Positions 41,985 to 49,217 of a stretch of 64,000 bases of DNA are shown here, piece by piece (position 1 is the stretch's first letter; every line of letters begins with the position of its first letter). The notes below the pieces were generated by a model. It saw only the letters and a program-made list of their open reading frames with translations, was not told where the DNA came from and did no database searches. The position numbers were made by a program, and so were the translations under genes. The stretch lies in NCBI RefSeq assembly GCF_016615955.1, contig NZ_CP067113.1:1798001-1862000 (forward strand), given 5' to 3'. The DNA comes from Luteimonas sp. MC1750. Lineage in GTDB: Bacteria; Pseudomonadota; Gammaproteobacteria; Xanthomonadales; Xanthomonadaceae.

Positions 41985-43805
41985 ATGAGTTCCGACGCCC
42001 CCACCATTCTGTTCACCGATCTTGGCCTGCCGCAGCCCCTGCTGCAGGCCCTGACCGCGGTGGGCTACGAAGCCCCTTCGCCGATCCAGGCCGCGACGAT
42101 CCCGCCGCTGCTGGCCGGCCGCGACGTCCTTGGCCAGGCGCAGACCGGCACCGGCAAGACCGCGGCCTTCGCGCTGCCGGCCATGGCCCGCCTCGACCCG
42201 ACGGCGCGCAAGCCGCAGGTGCTGGTGCTGGCGCCGACGCGCGAACTGGCGATCCAGGTCGCCGAAGCCTTCCAGAAGTACGCCGCCTTCCTGCCTGGTT
42301 TCCAGGTGCTGCCGATCTACGGCGGCCAAGGCTACGGGCCGCAGCTGCAGGCGCTGCGTCGCGGCGTGCAGGTGATCGTCGGCACGCCGGGGCGCGTCAT
42401 CGACCACCTCGAGAAGGGTTCGCTGGACATCTCCGAGCTGCGCCTGCTGGTGCTCGACGAGGCCGACGAGATGCTGCGCATGGGCTTCATCGACGACGTC
42501 GAGGCGGTGCTCGCGCGCACGCCGGAGACGCGCCAGGTGGCGCTGTTCTCGGCCACCATGCCGCCGCCGATCCGGCGCATCGCGCAGACCTACCTGAAGG
42601 ACCCGGTCGAGGTCGCGATCAAGTCCGCCACCAGCACCGCGCGCAATATCCGCCAGCGCTACTGGATGGTCAGCGGCACCAACAAGCTCGACGCGGTGAC
42701 CCGGATCCTCGAGGCCGAACCCTTCGACGGCATGATCGTGTTCACGCGCACCAAGATCGCGACCGAGGAGCTGGCCGAGAAGCTGCAGGCCCGCGGCTTC
42801 GCCGCCGCGGCGATCAACGGCGACATCGCCCAGGCGCAGCGCGAACGCACCATCGCCCAGCTGAAGGACGGCAAGGTCGACATCCTGGTCGCGACCGACG
42901 TCGCCGCGCGCGGGCTGGACGTCGACCGCATCAGCCACGTGCTGAACTACGACGTGCCCTATGACACCGAGAGCTACGTCCACCGCATCGGCCGCACCGG
43001 CCGCGCCGGGCGCAGCGGCGAGGCGATCCTGTTCATCGCCCCGCGCGAGCGCAACATGCTGCGCTCGATCGAGCGCGCCACCCGCCAGCCGATCGAGCAG
43101 ATGGAGCTGCCGACGGTGGAGAACGTCAACGACGCGCGCATCGGCAAGTTCAAGCAGTCGATCACCGACACCCTGGCCGCGGGCGGGCTGACGCTGTTCC
43201 AGTCGCTGGTCGAGGACTACGAGCGCGAGTTCAACGTGCCGGCGGTGGAGATCGCCGCGGCGCTGGCGAAGATGGCGCGCGGCGACGTGCCGCTGCTGAT
43301 GGAGGCGCCCAAGCGCGACCCGAGGCCGGCGCCGGCGTTCGGCGAGGATCGCGGCTTCCGCGACCGCCCCGGCCGTCCCGAGCGCCCCGAGCGCGGCGAC
43401 CGCGGTGACCGGCCCGCGTTCCCGAAGAAGGAGCGCACGGCACGCCCGCCCCAGGCCGGCATGCAGACGTTCCGGGTCGAGGTCGGCTACGACCACGGGG
43501 TGAAGCCGGGCAACATCGTCGGCGCCATCGCCAACGAGGCCAACCTCGAGGCGAAGCACATCGGCCGCATCGAGATCTTCGAGGATCACAGCCTGATCGA
43601 CCTGCCTGACGGCATGCCGCAGGAGACCATGACGCACCTCAAGGGCGTCTGGTGCGCGGGACAGCAGCTGCGGATCACCCGGGACGGGGATGCGCCGGAC
43701 ACGGCCGGCAAGGTGCCGGGCCGGAAGCCCTTCGCGAAGAAGACCTTCGGCAAGAAACCGTTCCCGCCGCGGACGCCGCACCGCAAGGGCCCGCGCCCGG
43801 AGTAA
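41985..43805 (+). CDS. deaD: DEAD-box ATP-dependent RNA helicase DeaD/CsdA
   Basis: DeaD unwinds RNA during ribosome assembly and mRNA decay, especially in the cold. The 606-residue protein has the Q motif around residues 12-35, Walker A AQTGTGKT at 52-59, PTRELA, DEAD at 157-160, SAT at 188-190, and HRIGRTGRAGRSG. A DbpA-type RNA-binding domain follows (FRVEVGYDHGVKPGNIVGAI, about 485-560), flanked by Arg/Gly/Pro/Lys-rich tails. This architecture separates it from RhlE and RhlB. It ends in a basic KPFAKKTFGKKPFPPRTPH stretch that probably binds RNA without specificity. Confidence 0.95.
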   Translation: MSSDAPTILFTDLGLPQPLLQALTAVGYEAPSPIQAATIPPLLAGRDVLGQAQTGTGKTAAFALPAMARLDPTARKPQVLVLAPTRELAIQVAEAFQKYAAFLPGFQVLPIYGGQGYGPQLQALRRGVQVIVGTPGRVIDHLEKGSLDISELRLLVLDEADEMLRMGFIDDVEAVLARTPETRQVALFSATMPPPIRRIAQTYLKDPVEVAIKSATSTARNIRQRYWMVSGTNKLDAVTRILEAEPFDGMIVFTRTKIATEELAEKLQARGFAAAAINGDIAQAQRERTIAQLKDGKVDILVATDVAARGLDVDRISHVLNYDVPYDTESYVHRIGRTGRAGRSGEAILFIAPRERNMLRSIERATRQPIEQMELPTVENVNDARIGKFKQSITDTLAAGGLTLFQSLVEDYEREFNVPAVEIAAALAKMARGDVPLLMEAPKRDPRPAPAFGEDRGFRDRPGRPERPERGDRGDRPAFPKKERTARPPQAGMQTFRVEVGYDHGVKPGNIVGAIANEANLEAKHIGRIEIFEDHSLIDLPDGMPQETMTHLKGVWCAGQQLRITRDGDAPDTAGKVPGRKPFAKKTFGKKPFPPRTPHRKGPRPE

Positions 43806-43809
43806 AGGC

Positions 43810-43829
43810 CTGGGCCCTCAGGGGCCCAG
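43810..43829. other. Hairpin at the deaD end that holds the stop codon of the facing gene
   Basis: CTGGGCCC and GGGCCCAG form a perfect 8-bp stem with a TCAG loop. On the minus strand the loop contains the TGA stop of the 58-residue gene. It lies five bases after the deaD stop, so it could end both convergent transcripts; no long T-tract follows on either side. Confidence 0.5.
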
Positions 43830-43994
43830 CACGTGGATCACCTCGTCCAGTGGCGGCCAGCCGAACATCGGCGCCAGCCACCAGTAGGCGGCGACCACGA
43901 TCAGCACCCACAGCGCGAGCTTGAGCACGACGCCGGCGACCTTGAACGCCAGGTAGAGCCCGATGATGACCGCGACCAGGCCCAGCCAGGTCAC
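43818..43994 (-). CDS. Small membrane protein, 58 residues, unknown function
   Basis: A short frame starting at GTG (43994) with AGGGA nine bases ahead encodes 58 residues: a hydrophobic stretch of about 35 residues (LGLVAVIIGLYLAFKVAGVV, then LKLALWVLIVVAAYWWLA) followed by the polar end PMFGWPPLDEVIHVLGP. The sequence reads like one or two membrane helices with a conserved-looking Trp/Pro-rich end. It is convergent with deaD and divergent from the flavoprotein gene to the right. No known family is recognised; the good Shine-Dalgarno site and biased third codon positions support it being real. Confidence 0.6.
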   Translation of the reverse strand: MTWLGLVAVIIGLYLAFKVAGVVLKLALWVLIVVAAYWWLAPMFGWPPLDEVIHVLGP

Positions 43995-44142
43995 GGGCGC
44001 ATCCCTGTGTGCGCGTTCGTTCGCTGTGCGCGGAGCGTGGGCTGGCGAGGTGGCGGATGATCTGGCTGATCGTGCATCGGGACATTCTACTTCGGGCTCA
44101 TCGGGGCGTCGTGGCGGGAGACCGCCGGGCTATCCTGTCGCG

Positions 44143-45324
44143 ATGACGATTTCATGCGATGTGCTGGTCATCGGGGCCGGCGCCGCCGGGCTCATGTGTG
44201 CGATGACCGCGGGCCGGCGCGGACGCGGCGTGCGGGTCATCGAGCGCGCCAACAGGCCGGGCAAGAAAATCCTGATGTCGGGCGGCGGCCGCTGCAATTT
44301 CACCAATACCGGCACCACGGCCGCCAACTTCATCTCGGCCAATCCGCACTTCTGCAAGTCGGCGCTGGCGCGGTATCGACCCGCCGACTTCATCGACATG
44401 GTCGACCGCCACGGCATCGCGTGGCATGAGAAGGAGCTGGGGCAGCTGTTCTGCGACGAGTCCTCGAAGCAGATCGTGCGCATGCTGCTCGACGAATGCG
44501 GCGATGCCGGGGTCTCGATCGAGACCGGCTGCGACGTGCACGCGGTGACGCGGGAGGGGGACGGCTTCCTCGTCGACACCGCCCGCGGGCGGGTCGCGGC
44601 GGCGTCGCTGGTGGTGGCGAGCGGCGGACTGTCGATCCCGAGCCTGGGCGGCAGCGGCTTCGGGTATGCGCTGGCGAAACAGTTCGGCAACGCGGTGCTA
44701 CCGACGCGCGCAGGCCTGGTGCCGCTGGTGCTCACCGGCAGCCACGCGGAGCGCCTGGAAGGGCTCAGTGGCGTCGCGCTCGAGGTCGAGGCCGTCGCGC
44801 GCGGCCCGTGCTTCCGCAACGCGATGCTGGTCACCCATCGCGGGCTCAGCGGGCCGGCGATGCTGCAGGTGTCCTCGTACTGGGAACCGGGCCAGCCGCT
44901 GGCGATCGACCTGCTGCCCGGCTTGGACGCCCTGGAATTCCTGCGCGCGCAGCGCGCGGCGCGTCCTGCGAGCGAACTGCGCACCGTGCTGGCCGAACGC
45001 ATGCCCAAGCGCTTCGCGCAGCGGCTGTGCGAGCACTGGCTGGGGGACCGGCCGCTGCGCCAGTTCGACGAGCCGATGCTGGCGCGCGCGGCCGCCGCGC
45101 TGTCGGCGTGGCCGGTGGTGGCCAGCGGGACCGAGGGCTACCGCACCGCGGAAGTCACGCTCGGCGGCGTCGACACCGACGGGCTGTCATCGACGACGAT
45201 GATGTCGCGCAGCGTGCCGGGCCTGTATTTCATCGGCGAAGTGGTCGACGTCACCGGCTGGCTGGGCGGCTACAACTTCCAGTGGGCCTGGGCCTCGGGC
45301 CACGCGGCGGGCACGGTGGCCTGA
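44143..45324 (+). CDS. NAD(P)/FAD-dependent oxidoreductase, HI0933/BaiN family
   Basis: The 393-residue flavoprotein starts with the FAD-binding CDVLVIGAGAAGLMCAMTAG, followed by the family motif KKILMSGGGRCNFTNTGT and ASGGLSIPSLGGSGFGYALA. The C-terminus carries GLYFIGEVVDVTGWLGGYNF and QWAWASGHAAGT, the second FAD contact of the HI0933 family. Members are widespread, and only a few have been linked to reductase activity on bile acids or other substrates; the role here is unknown. A related but distinct homologue is encoded at 51636-52898. Confidence 0.88.
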   Translation: MTISCDVLVIGAGAAGLMCAMTAGRRGRGVRVIERANRPGKKILMSGGGRCNFTNTGTTAANFISANPHFCKSALARYRPADFIDMVDRHGIAWHEKELGQLFCDESSKQIVRMLLDECGDAGVSIETGCDVHAVTREGDGFLVDTARGRVAAASLVVASGGLSIPSLGGSGFGYALAKQFGNAVLPTRAGLVPLVLTGSHAERLEGLSGVALEVEAVARGPCFRNAMLVTHRGLSGPAMLQVSSYWEPGQPLAIDLLPGLDALEFLRAQRAARPASELRTVLAERMPKRFAQRLCEHWLGDRPLRQFDEPMLARAAAALSAWPVVASGTEGYRTAEVTLGGVDTDGLSSTTMMSRSVPGLYFIGEVVDVTGWLGGYNFQWAWASGHAAGTVA

Positions 45325-45325
45325 C

Positions 45326-45991
45326 TCAGCGCGCGGCTTCGTAGCTCGTCGCGGCGCACAGCCGGGTATCGGTGGCGGTGGCGGCGGGAATGCCGTCGCC
45401 CTGCAGCGCGAGCAGCTTGACGACGCGGATGCCGGCCTCCTCGTAGCTGGCCAGCGCCAGGAAGCCGGTCTTCATGCTGCCGCAGAAGCCCTGGCCGTCG
45501 GCGCGCACTTCGTCCAGCACGCGCCGCAGCTCCACCGGCTGGCCGGCGTCGATGCTCATCATGTCGGCGTAGCGCTCGCCGGCGCTGTATTCGTCGCCAC
45601 CGCGCACGATGGCCATGCGCTCGGTGACGAAGGCCGCGCCGTTCTCGCCGGTGATCCGCGAGTCGCCGATGTCCAGCGCGCCGGTCATCGCGGTGGAGAC
45701 GCGGTCGGCCGGCACGAAGCGGCCGATGGCCACTGGCTGCAGGGTGGGCGGCGCGGCGCGCTCGGTCGGCGCCTTGCCGGGATCGGGCTCAAGCGAATTG
45801 CGCGGCGACGGCGTCGGCGCGCTGGTCGCGGGCGGCTGGTCCTGGCCGGCGGCGGGCACGTCGTCGCGCGCGCAGCCGGCGGACACGAGGCAGCCGAGCG
45901 CGAGCACGGCGATGGCGAAGCGGTCGAGCAGTTCCAAGCGGGAGTCCGGGGGGCGTCGGGTGCGCGCCGATGATAAGCGCTCGGCGACCAC
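45326..45991 (-). CDS. Putative lipoprotein, unknown function
   Basis: The frame of 221 residues begins at a GTG seven bases after the preceding gene. It has a basic N-region, a hydrophobic core FAIAVLALGCLVSAGC with a lipobox ending at Cys41, then a Pro/Ala-rich spacer and a folded-looking domain (about 85-221) with two further cysteines (GFCGSMK and RLCAATS) that could form a disulfide. The unusually long N-region makes a later start (for example TTG at residue 19) possible. No family is recognised. It is convergent with the flavoprotein on its left and is the last gene of a minus-strand cluster. Confidence 0.6.
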   Translation of the reverse strand: MVAERLSSARTRRPPDSRLELLDRFAIAVLALGCLVSAGCARDDVPAAGQDQPPATSAPTPSPRNSLEPDPGKAPTERAAPPTLQPVAIGRFVPADRVSTAMTGALDIGDSRITGENGAAFVTERMAIVRGGDEYSAGERYADMMSIDAGQPVELRRVLDEVRADGQGFCGSMKTGFLALASYEEAGIRVVKLLALQGDGIPAATATDTRLCAATSYEAAR

Positions 45992-45997
45992 CGCGCG

Positions 45998-46885
45998 TCA
46001 GGGGTCGACCCGGGGTTGCGGAGCCGTGGGAAGTTCGGGCGTGGTCTCGCTGAGGATGCGCAGGCTCTCTTCGGCGCGCCGGCGCCGCGCGTCCGCGGCT
46101 TCGGGATCTTCGTCGTCCGCTTCCGCCCCACCCTGCGCGGCGCGCAGCGGAGCGCCGGGGAACGGCTGCATCGGGCCGCCGCCCGCGGACGCGCCGTTAC
46201 CCGGCCTGCACTCGCCCAGCAGCGCGCCGGCCGAGACCTGGTCGCCCGCGACTTCCTGCACGCGGACCGCGAGGCCGGCCACGTCGCCGTGCGTGCCGAG
46301 GCGGCGGCAGGCCTCGGCGATGGTCGCGTGCCCGGTGCCGCGCGACGCCATCACCAGCAGCATGGTCATGCGGTCCACCCAGCCCGCCGCGCGCACGCCG
46401 GGAATGTCGGCGACGTCGCGGCGCGCGGCCTCGCGGCGGATCGCGCTGCCCCGGTCGGCCAGAAGGACCTGGCGATGCACCTCGGCCCCGAGGTCGGCCA
46501 GCCGCGCGACGGCCGCCGCGCCGTCGCCGGCCCGTGCGTCGCGGTCGATGGCGTCGAGCCCGGCGGCCGCGTCGCCGTCGGGGTTGTCCGCGTCGCCGTC
46601 GGGGTTGCCCGCATCACCAGCCGGTTTCGCGACCAGCGGCGCTCCGGCCTCGGTGCTCCCGGCCGGAATGACCTGGGCCGACATGCTCTCGACCGCTCCG
46701 TCGACTGCACGACGGTTTGCATCCGCGCCCGGGCGCAGCCAGTCGCGCACATGCTGGTAGCCGAACCACGGCAGCACCAGCACCAGCACGGCCAGCAGCC
46801 AGAAGGCCCGTCTTGCGTTGCGCCGCCTGCGCAGGGCGGAGCGGTCCGGCCAGTAGGGTGTCCTGCCCGGCCGGCTCGGGCTCAC
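45998..46885 (-). CDS. Single-pass membrane protein, unknown function
   Basis: The 295-residue protein starts with GTG that overlaps the stop of the DUF6164 gene as GTGA. A strongly basic N-terminus (RSALRRRRNARRA) precedes one membrane helix (FWLLAVLVLVLPWFGYQHV), giving a cytoplasmic N-terminus and a periplasmic body. A short Asp/Gly/Pro repeat (GNPDGDADNPDGDA, around residues 93-106) leads into an alpha-helical region with AEVHRQVLLADRGSAIRREA. A charged C-terminal tail follows. No known domain is recognised. The longer open frame upstream is the shadow of DUF6164. Confidence 0.65.
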   Translation of the reverse strand: MSPSRPGRTPYWPDRSALRRRRNARRAFWLLAVLVLVLPWFGYQHVRDWLRPGADANRRAVDGAVESMSAQVIPAGSTEAGAPLVAKPAGDAGNPDGDADNPDGDAAAGLDAIDRDARAGDGAAAVARLADLGAEVHRQVLLADRGSAIRREAARRDVADIPGVRAAGWVDRMTMLLVMASRGTGHATIAEACRRLGTHGDVAGLAVRVQEVAGDQVSAGALLGECRPGNGASAGGGPMQPFPGAPLRAAQGGAEADDEDPEAADARRRRAEESLRILSETTPELPTAPQPRVDP

Positions 46886-47256
46886 GTCCCGGCCCGCCCC
46901 AGCAGCACCACCGGCAGCGCCACGAGCAGCAGCAGGCCGACGATGCCCAGCAGTACCGCAAGCACCCGCAGCGGCTCGCGGCGGAACATGTCGGCAAACG
47001 TGTCCGCGCTGCCGTCCTCCACCGCCTGGGCATGTTCGGCGCGCGCGCGCGACTGGCGGGCCGCCTGGTAGTCGTCCATCAGTCGCCGCGCCTGCGGGTA
47101 ATCGGCGTCCTCGGACACCCAGATGCCGCCGTAGGAGATGCCCCAGCGGCTGGGCCTGGTCTCGTGGAAGGCGATGGCGTGCGCACGCAGGAAGCCGCGG
47201 ACCTCGTCCGCCTCGTCCTCGGGCACCATCCGCATGTTGAGCAGGAGCTTCGCCAT
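46882..47256 (-). CDS. DUF6164-like small membrane protein
   Basis: The 124-residue protein starts MAKLLLNMRMVPEDEADEVR and has a soluble N-terminal domain of about 75 residues (GFLRAHAIAFHETRPSRWGI, WVSEDADYPQARRLMDDYQA) related to the DUF2007-type signal-sensing fold. One membrane helix lies near the C-terminus (VLAVLLGIVGLLLLVALPVV). From memory the sequence resembles DUF6164 proteins of Xanthomonadaceae and other gammaproteobacteria; no function is established. Its stop overlaps the start of the next gene, so the two membrane proteins are probably co-expressed. Confidence 0.75.
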   Translation of the reverse strand: MAKLLLNMRMVPEDEADEVRGFLRAHAIAFHETRPSRWGISYGGIWVSEDADYPQARRLMDDYQAARQSRARAEHAQAVEDGSADTFADMFRREPLRVLAVLLGIVGLLLLVALPVVLLGRAGT

Positions 47257-47328
47257 CGTGCACAGGATACCCGCGGCCCATGGCAGGCGCGCGAGCCCTG
47301 CGTCGCAGGTCGGTCCTGTCGTCGCTCG

Positions 47329-47949
47329 TCAGTCCCGCCCGCCCAGGGCGCGGCGCAGGTTGGCGCGGGCCGCGGCGTCCAGGCGCGCGTGGAAGAAGTC
47401 GCCGAGATAGATGCGTTCACGGCGCAGCAGGCCGCGCAGTAAGCGCCGCCGGTTGATCCGGTACAGCCAGCCGGGCACGGCGTCGCGGTATTCCTCCGCG
47501 ATCGCGCGGTCGTAGGCGTCGAAGGCGGCGGCATCGGCGCCGAGGATGGCCATGTCGCAGTCGAGGAAGTTACGGCGGTCGTTGCCGTCTGGGCCGTCGC
47601 CGAGCGCCTCCGGCGACAGCGCGCCATGGCGGGCGGTCAGCTCGATCAGGTCGACGACATGTGCCACGTCCAGGCCCGCGTCGGGCAGCCAGCGCGCGAT
47701 GCCCTGCGCCGCCAGTTCGGCCGATCGCGCCTCGTTGTCGCGGCGGCCGGGCTGGTAGACGGCGTCGTGATAGAGCATCGCCAGCCAGGCCTCGCGCGGA
47801 CGCGCCCAGCCCGGACCGGCGGCGACCTCGTCGAAGTGGCCCAGCAGCGCTTCCACGTGGCCGAAATGGTGGTAGGCGCGCGGGGGCGTGGCGTAGGCGG
47901 CGCGCAGCGCGTCGAACATGCCGGCGGGCAGCGCGATCAGTTCGCGCAC
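47329..47949 (-). CDS. Predicted HD-superfamily metal-dependent phosphohydrolase
   Basis: The 206-residue protein has the metal ligands of the HD superfamily: YHHFGHVEALL supplies the first histidines, AMLYHDAVYQPG the HD pair and FLDCDMAILGADAAAFDAYD the distal aspartate, a pattern known from the COG4339 group. EEYRDAVPGWLYRINRRRLL and ERIYLGDFFHARLDAAARAN complete the family-like C-terminus. Substrates of this group are not established. It overlaps the preceding spermidine-synthase-like gene by 13 bases, so the two are probably translated together. Confidence 0.82.
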   Translation of the reverse strand: MRELIALPAGMFDALRAAYATPPRAYHHFGHVEALLGHFDEVAAGPGWARPREAWLAMLYHDAVYQPGRRDNEARSAELAAQGIARWLPDAGLDVAHVVDLIELTARHGALSPEALGDGPDGNDRRNFLDCDMAILGADAAAFDAYDRAIAEEYRDAVPGWLYRINRRRLLRGLLRRERIYLGDFFHARLDAAARANLRRALGGRD

Positions 47950-48785
47950 GGCCCTGCCCCGCGACGGCGCAGCGCCTGCGCGATGCGTTCGATGGCGACG
48001 GCCAGCTCGCGCCGGGCCTCGCCGGTGAGCGCCGCGTCGACGGCGGCGATGCAGGCGTCGCCGCCATCGGGAGCCGCCCCGGTCCAGGCGAAGGCGACGC
48101 GGTTGCTCATCTTCTCCTCCTCGACGACCAGCACCCGGTCCGCGCCGAAGGCATCGCGCAGCCGCCGGATGCGCGGCTCCGGGTCATCGCCGTGCAGGTT
48201 GCTGGCCATGACGCCGCCGGGCACCAGCGCGTCGCGACAGGCGGCGTGGAAGGCCGGCGTCGACAGCGCGGGTGGAATGCCCGCGGCGTCGTAGCCGTCC
48301 ACCAGCAGCACCTCGTAGCGCCCGGGCCTGGCCGCGATGAAGCGGGCGCCATCGTCGAGCACGACCTCGAGGCGCGCGTGGTCGTCCGGGATGCCGAAGT
48401 CCCGGCGCAGCGCGATCACGCCGGGATGGTTTTCCACGACCTCGAGCCGTGCCTGCGCGACGTGGCGATGCAGGAACTTGACCTGCGACCCGCCGCCGAG
48501 CCCGACGATGCCGATCCGCGCCGGTCGCGGCTGCCACAGCAGCGCCGCCAGCATGCTCCGCGTGTAGTCCACCAGCAGGCGGTCGGGATCGCCGGCGGCC
48601 ATTCGGCTCTGGGTCTGGCCGCGCACGAACTGCAACGAGACGTAGCCGCGATGGCGGCGCAGGCGCGCAGGCGGCAGCGGAAGCCCGGTCGGATCCACCG
48701 CGGGCCCACCGCGCAGGCGGGCGAGCACGCCCTGGAGCCAGCCGGGTCCCTGTCCCTTGATCGCCACCCGGTTCTCCCGTCGCAT
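47937..48785 (-). CDS. Spermidine synthase-like methyltransferase-fold protein
   Basis: The 282-residue protein matches the spermine/spermidine synthase family in VRGQTQSRMAAGDPDRLLVD, YTRSMLAALLWQPRPARIGI and the SAM-binding VGLGGGSQVKFLHRHVAQAR (GGGS at 97-100), then VVENHPGVIALRRDFGIPDD and VDGYDAAGIPPALSTPAFHA. The canonical aminopropyl-transfer motif with Asp-Pro and Gly-Pro-Ala is not obvious, so polyamine synthesis is doubtful and another SAM-dependent reaction is possible. The C-terminus is Ala/Arg-rich. Confidence 0.78.
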   Translation of the reverse strand: MRRENRVAIKGQGPGWLQGVLARLRGGPAVDPTGLPLPPARLRRHRGYVSLQFVRGQTQSRMAAGDPDRLLVDYTRSMLAALLWQPRPARIGIVGLGGGSQVKFLHRHVAQARLEVVENHPGVIALRRDFGIPDDHARLEVVLDDGARFIAARPGRYEVLLVDGYDAAGIPPALSTPAFHAACRDALVPGGVMASNLHGDDPEPRIRRLRDAFGADRVLVVEEEKMSNRVAFAWTGAAPDGGDACIAAVDAALTGEARRELAVAIERIAQALRRRGAGPCAN

Positions 48786-48812
48786 CCGGACGCGAAGCCT
48801 AGCAGCGCCGCC

Positions 48813-49079
48813 TCAGCGCAGCTGGCTGTCCTTGCTGCCGCGGCGGTTGTAGCCGGCGTGCCCGGCCTCCTCCTCGTCGAGCGCCTCCTGGCAGGCCACG
48901 CACAGCCGCACGCCGGGCACCGCCTTGCGGCGTGCCTCGGGGATGGGGGTCTCGCACTCCTCGCACGCGGCGCGCCCCGGACCGGTCCCGAGGCGGCTGC
49001 GCGCGCGCTCGATGGCGTCCTTCACCGTCGCGTCGATCTGGTCCTGCACGGCGCCGTCGCCTGCCCAGCCGGTGGCCAT
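48813..49079 (-). CDS. ybiI: YbiI/DksA-type zinc-finger protein
   Basis: The 88-residue protein aligns over its full length with E. coli YbiI: start MATGWAGDGAVQDQIDATVK, the zinc-binding CEECETPIPEARRKAVPGVR with the following LCVACQEALDEEE, and the invariant end YNRRGSKDSQLR. It has the DksA/TraR zinc finger but lacks the long coiled coil of DksA. The role of YbiI is not well known; a polymerase-related function is inferred from the finger type. The ATG at 49079 gives the exact family N-terminus. It is divergent from the MscS gene, 138 bases apart. Confidence 0.92.
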   Translation of the reverse strand: MATGWAGDGAVQDQIDATVKDAIERARSRLGTGPGRAACEECETPIPEARRKAVPGVRLCVACQEALDEEEAGHAGYNRRGSKDSQLR

Positions 49080-49217
49080 GGTCTGCTCCTGCACGTCACG
49101 GTGGCTCCAGCTTCGGTTATCGGGGCGGTGGATGGCGTGCACAAGTGCGGCGTCCGGGCAGGCCGGCCGCGACGTCCCGCAGGCGCAGCCTTCACCGCGG
49201 CATGCGAGCATTGATCC

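Noticed and set aside
40935..43781. A minus-strand open frame of 948 codons opposite psd and deaD
   Set aside because: Both plus-strand genes are certain; the antisense frame matches no family.
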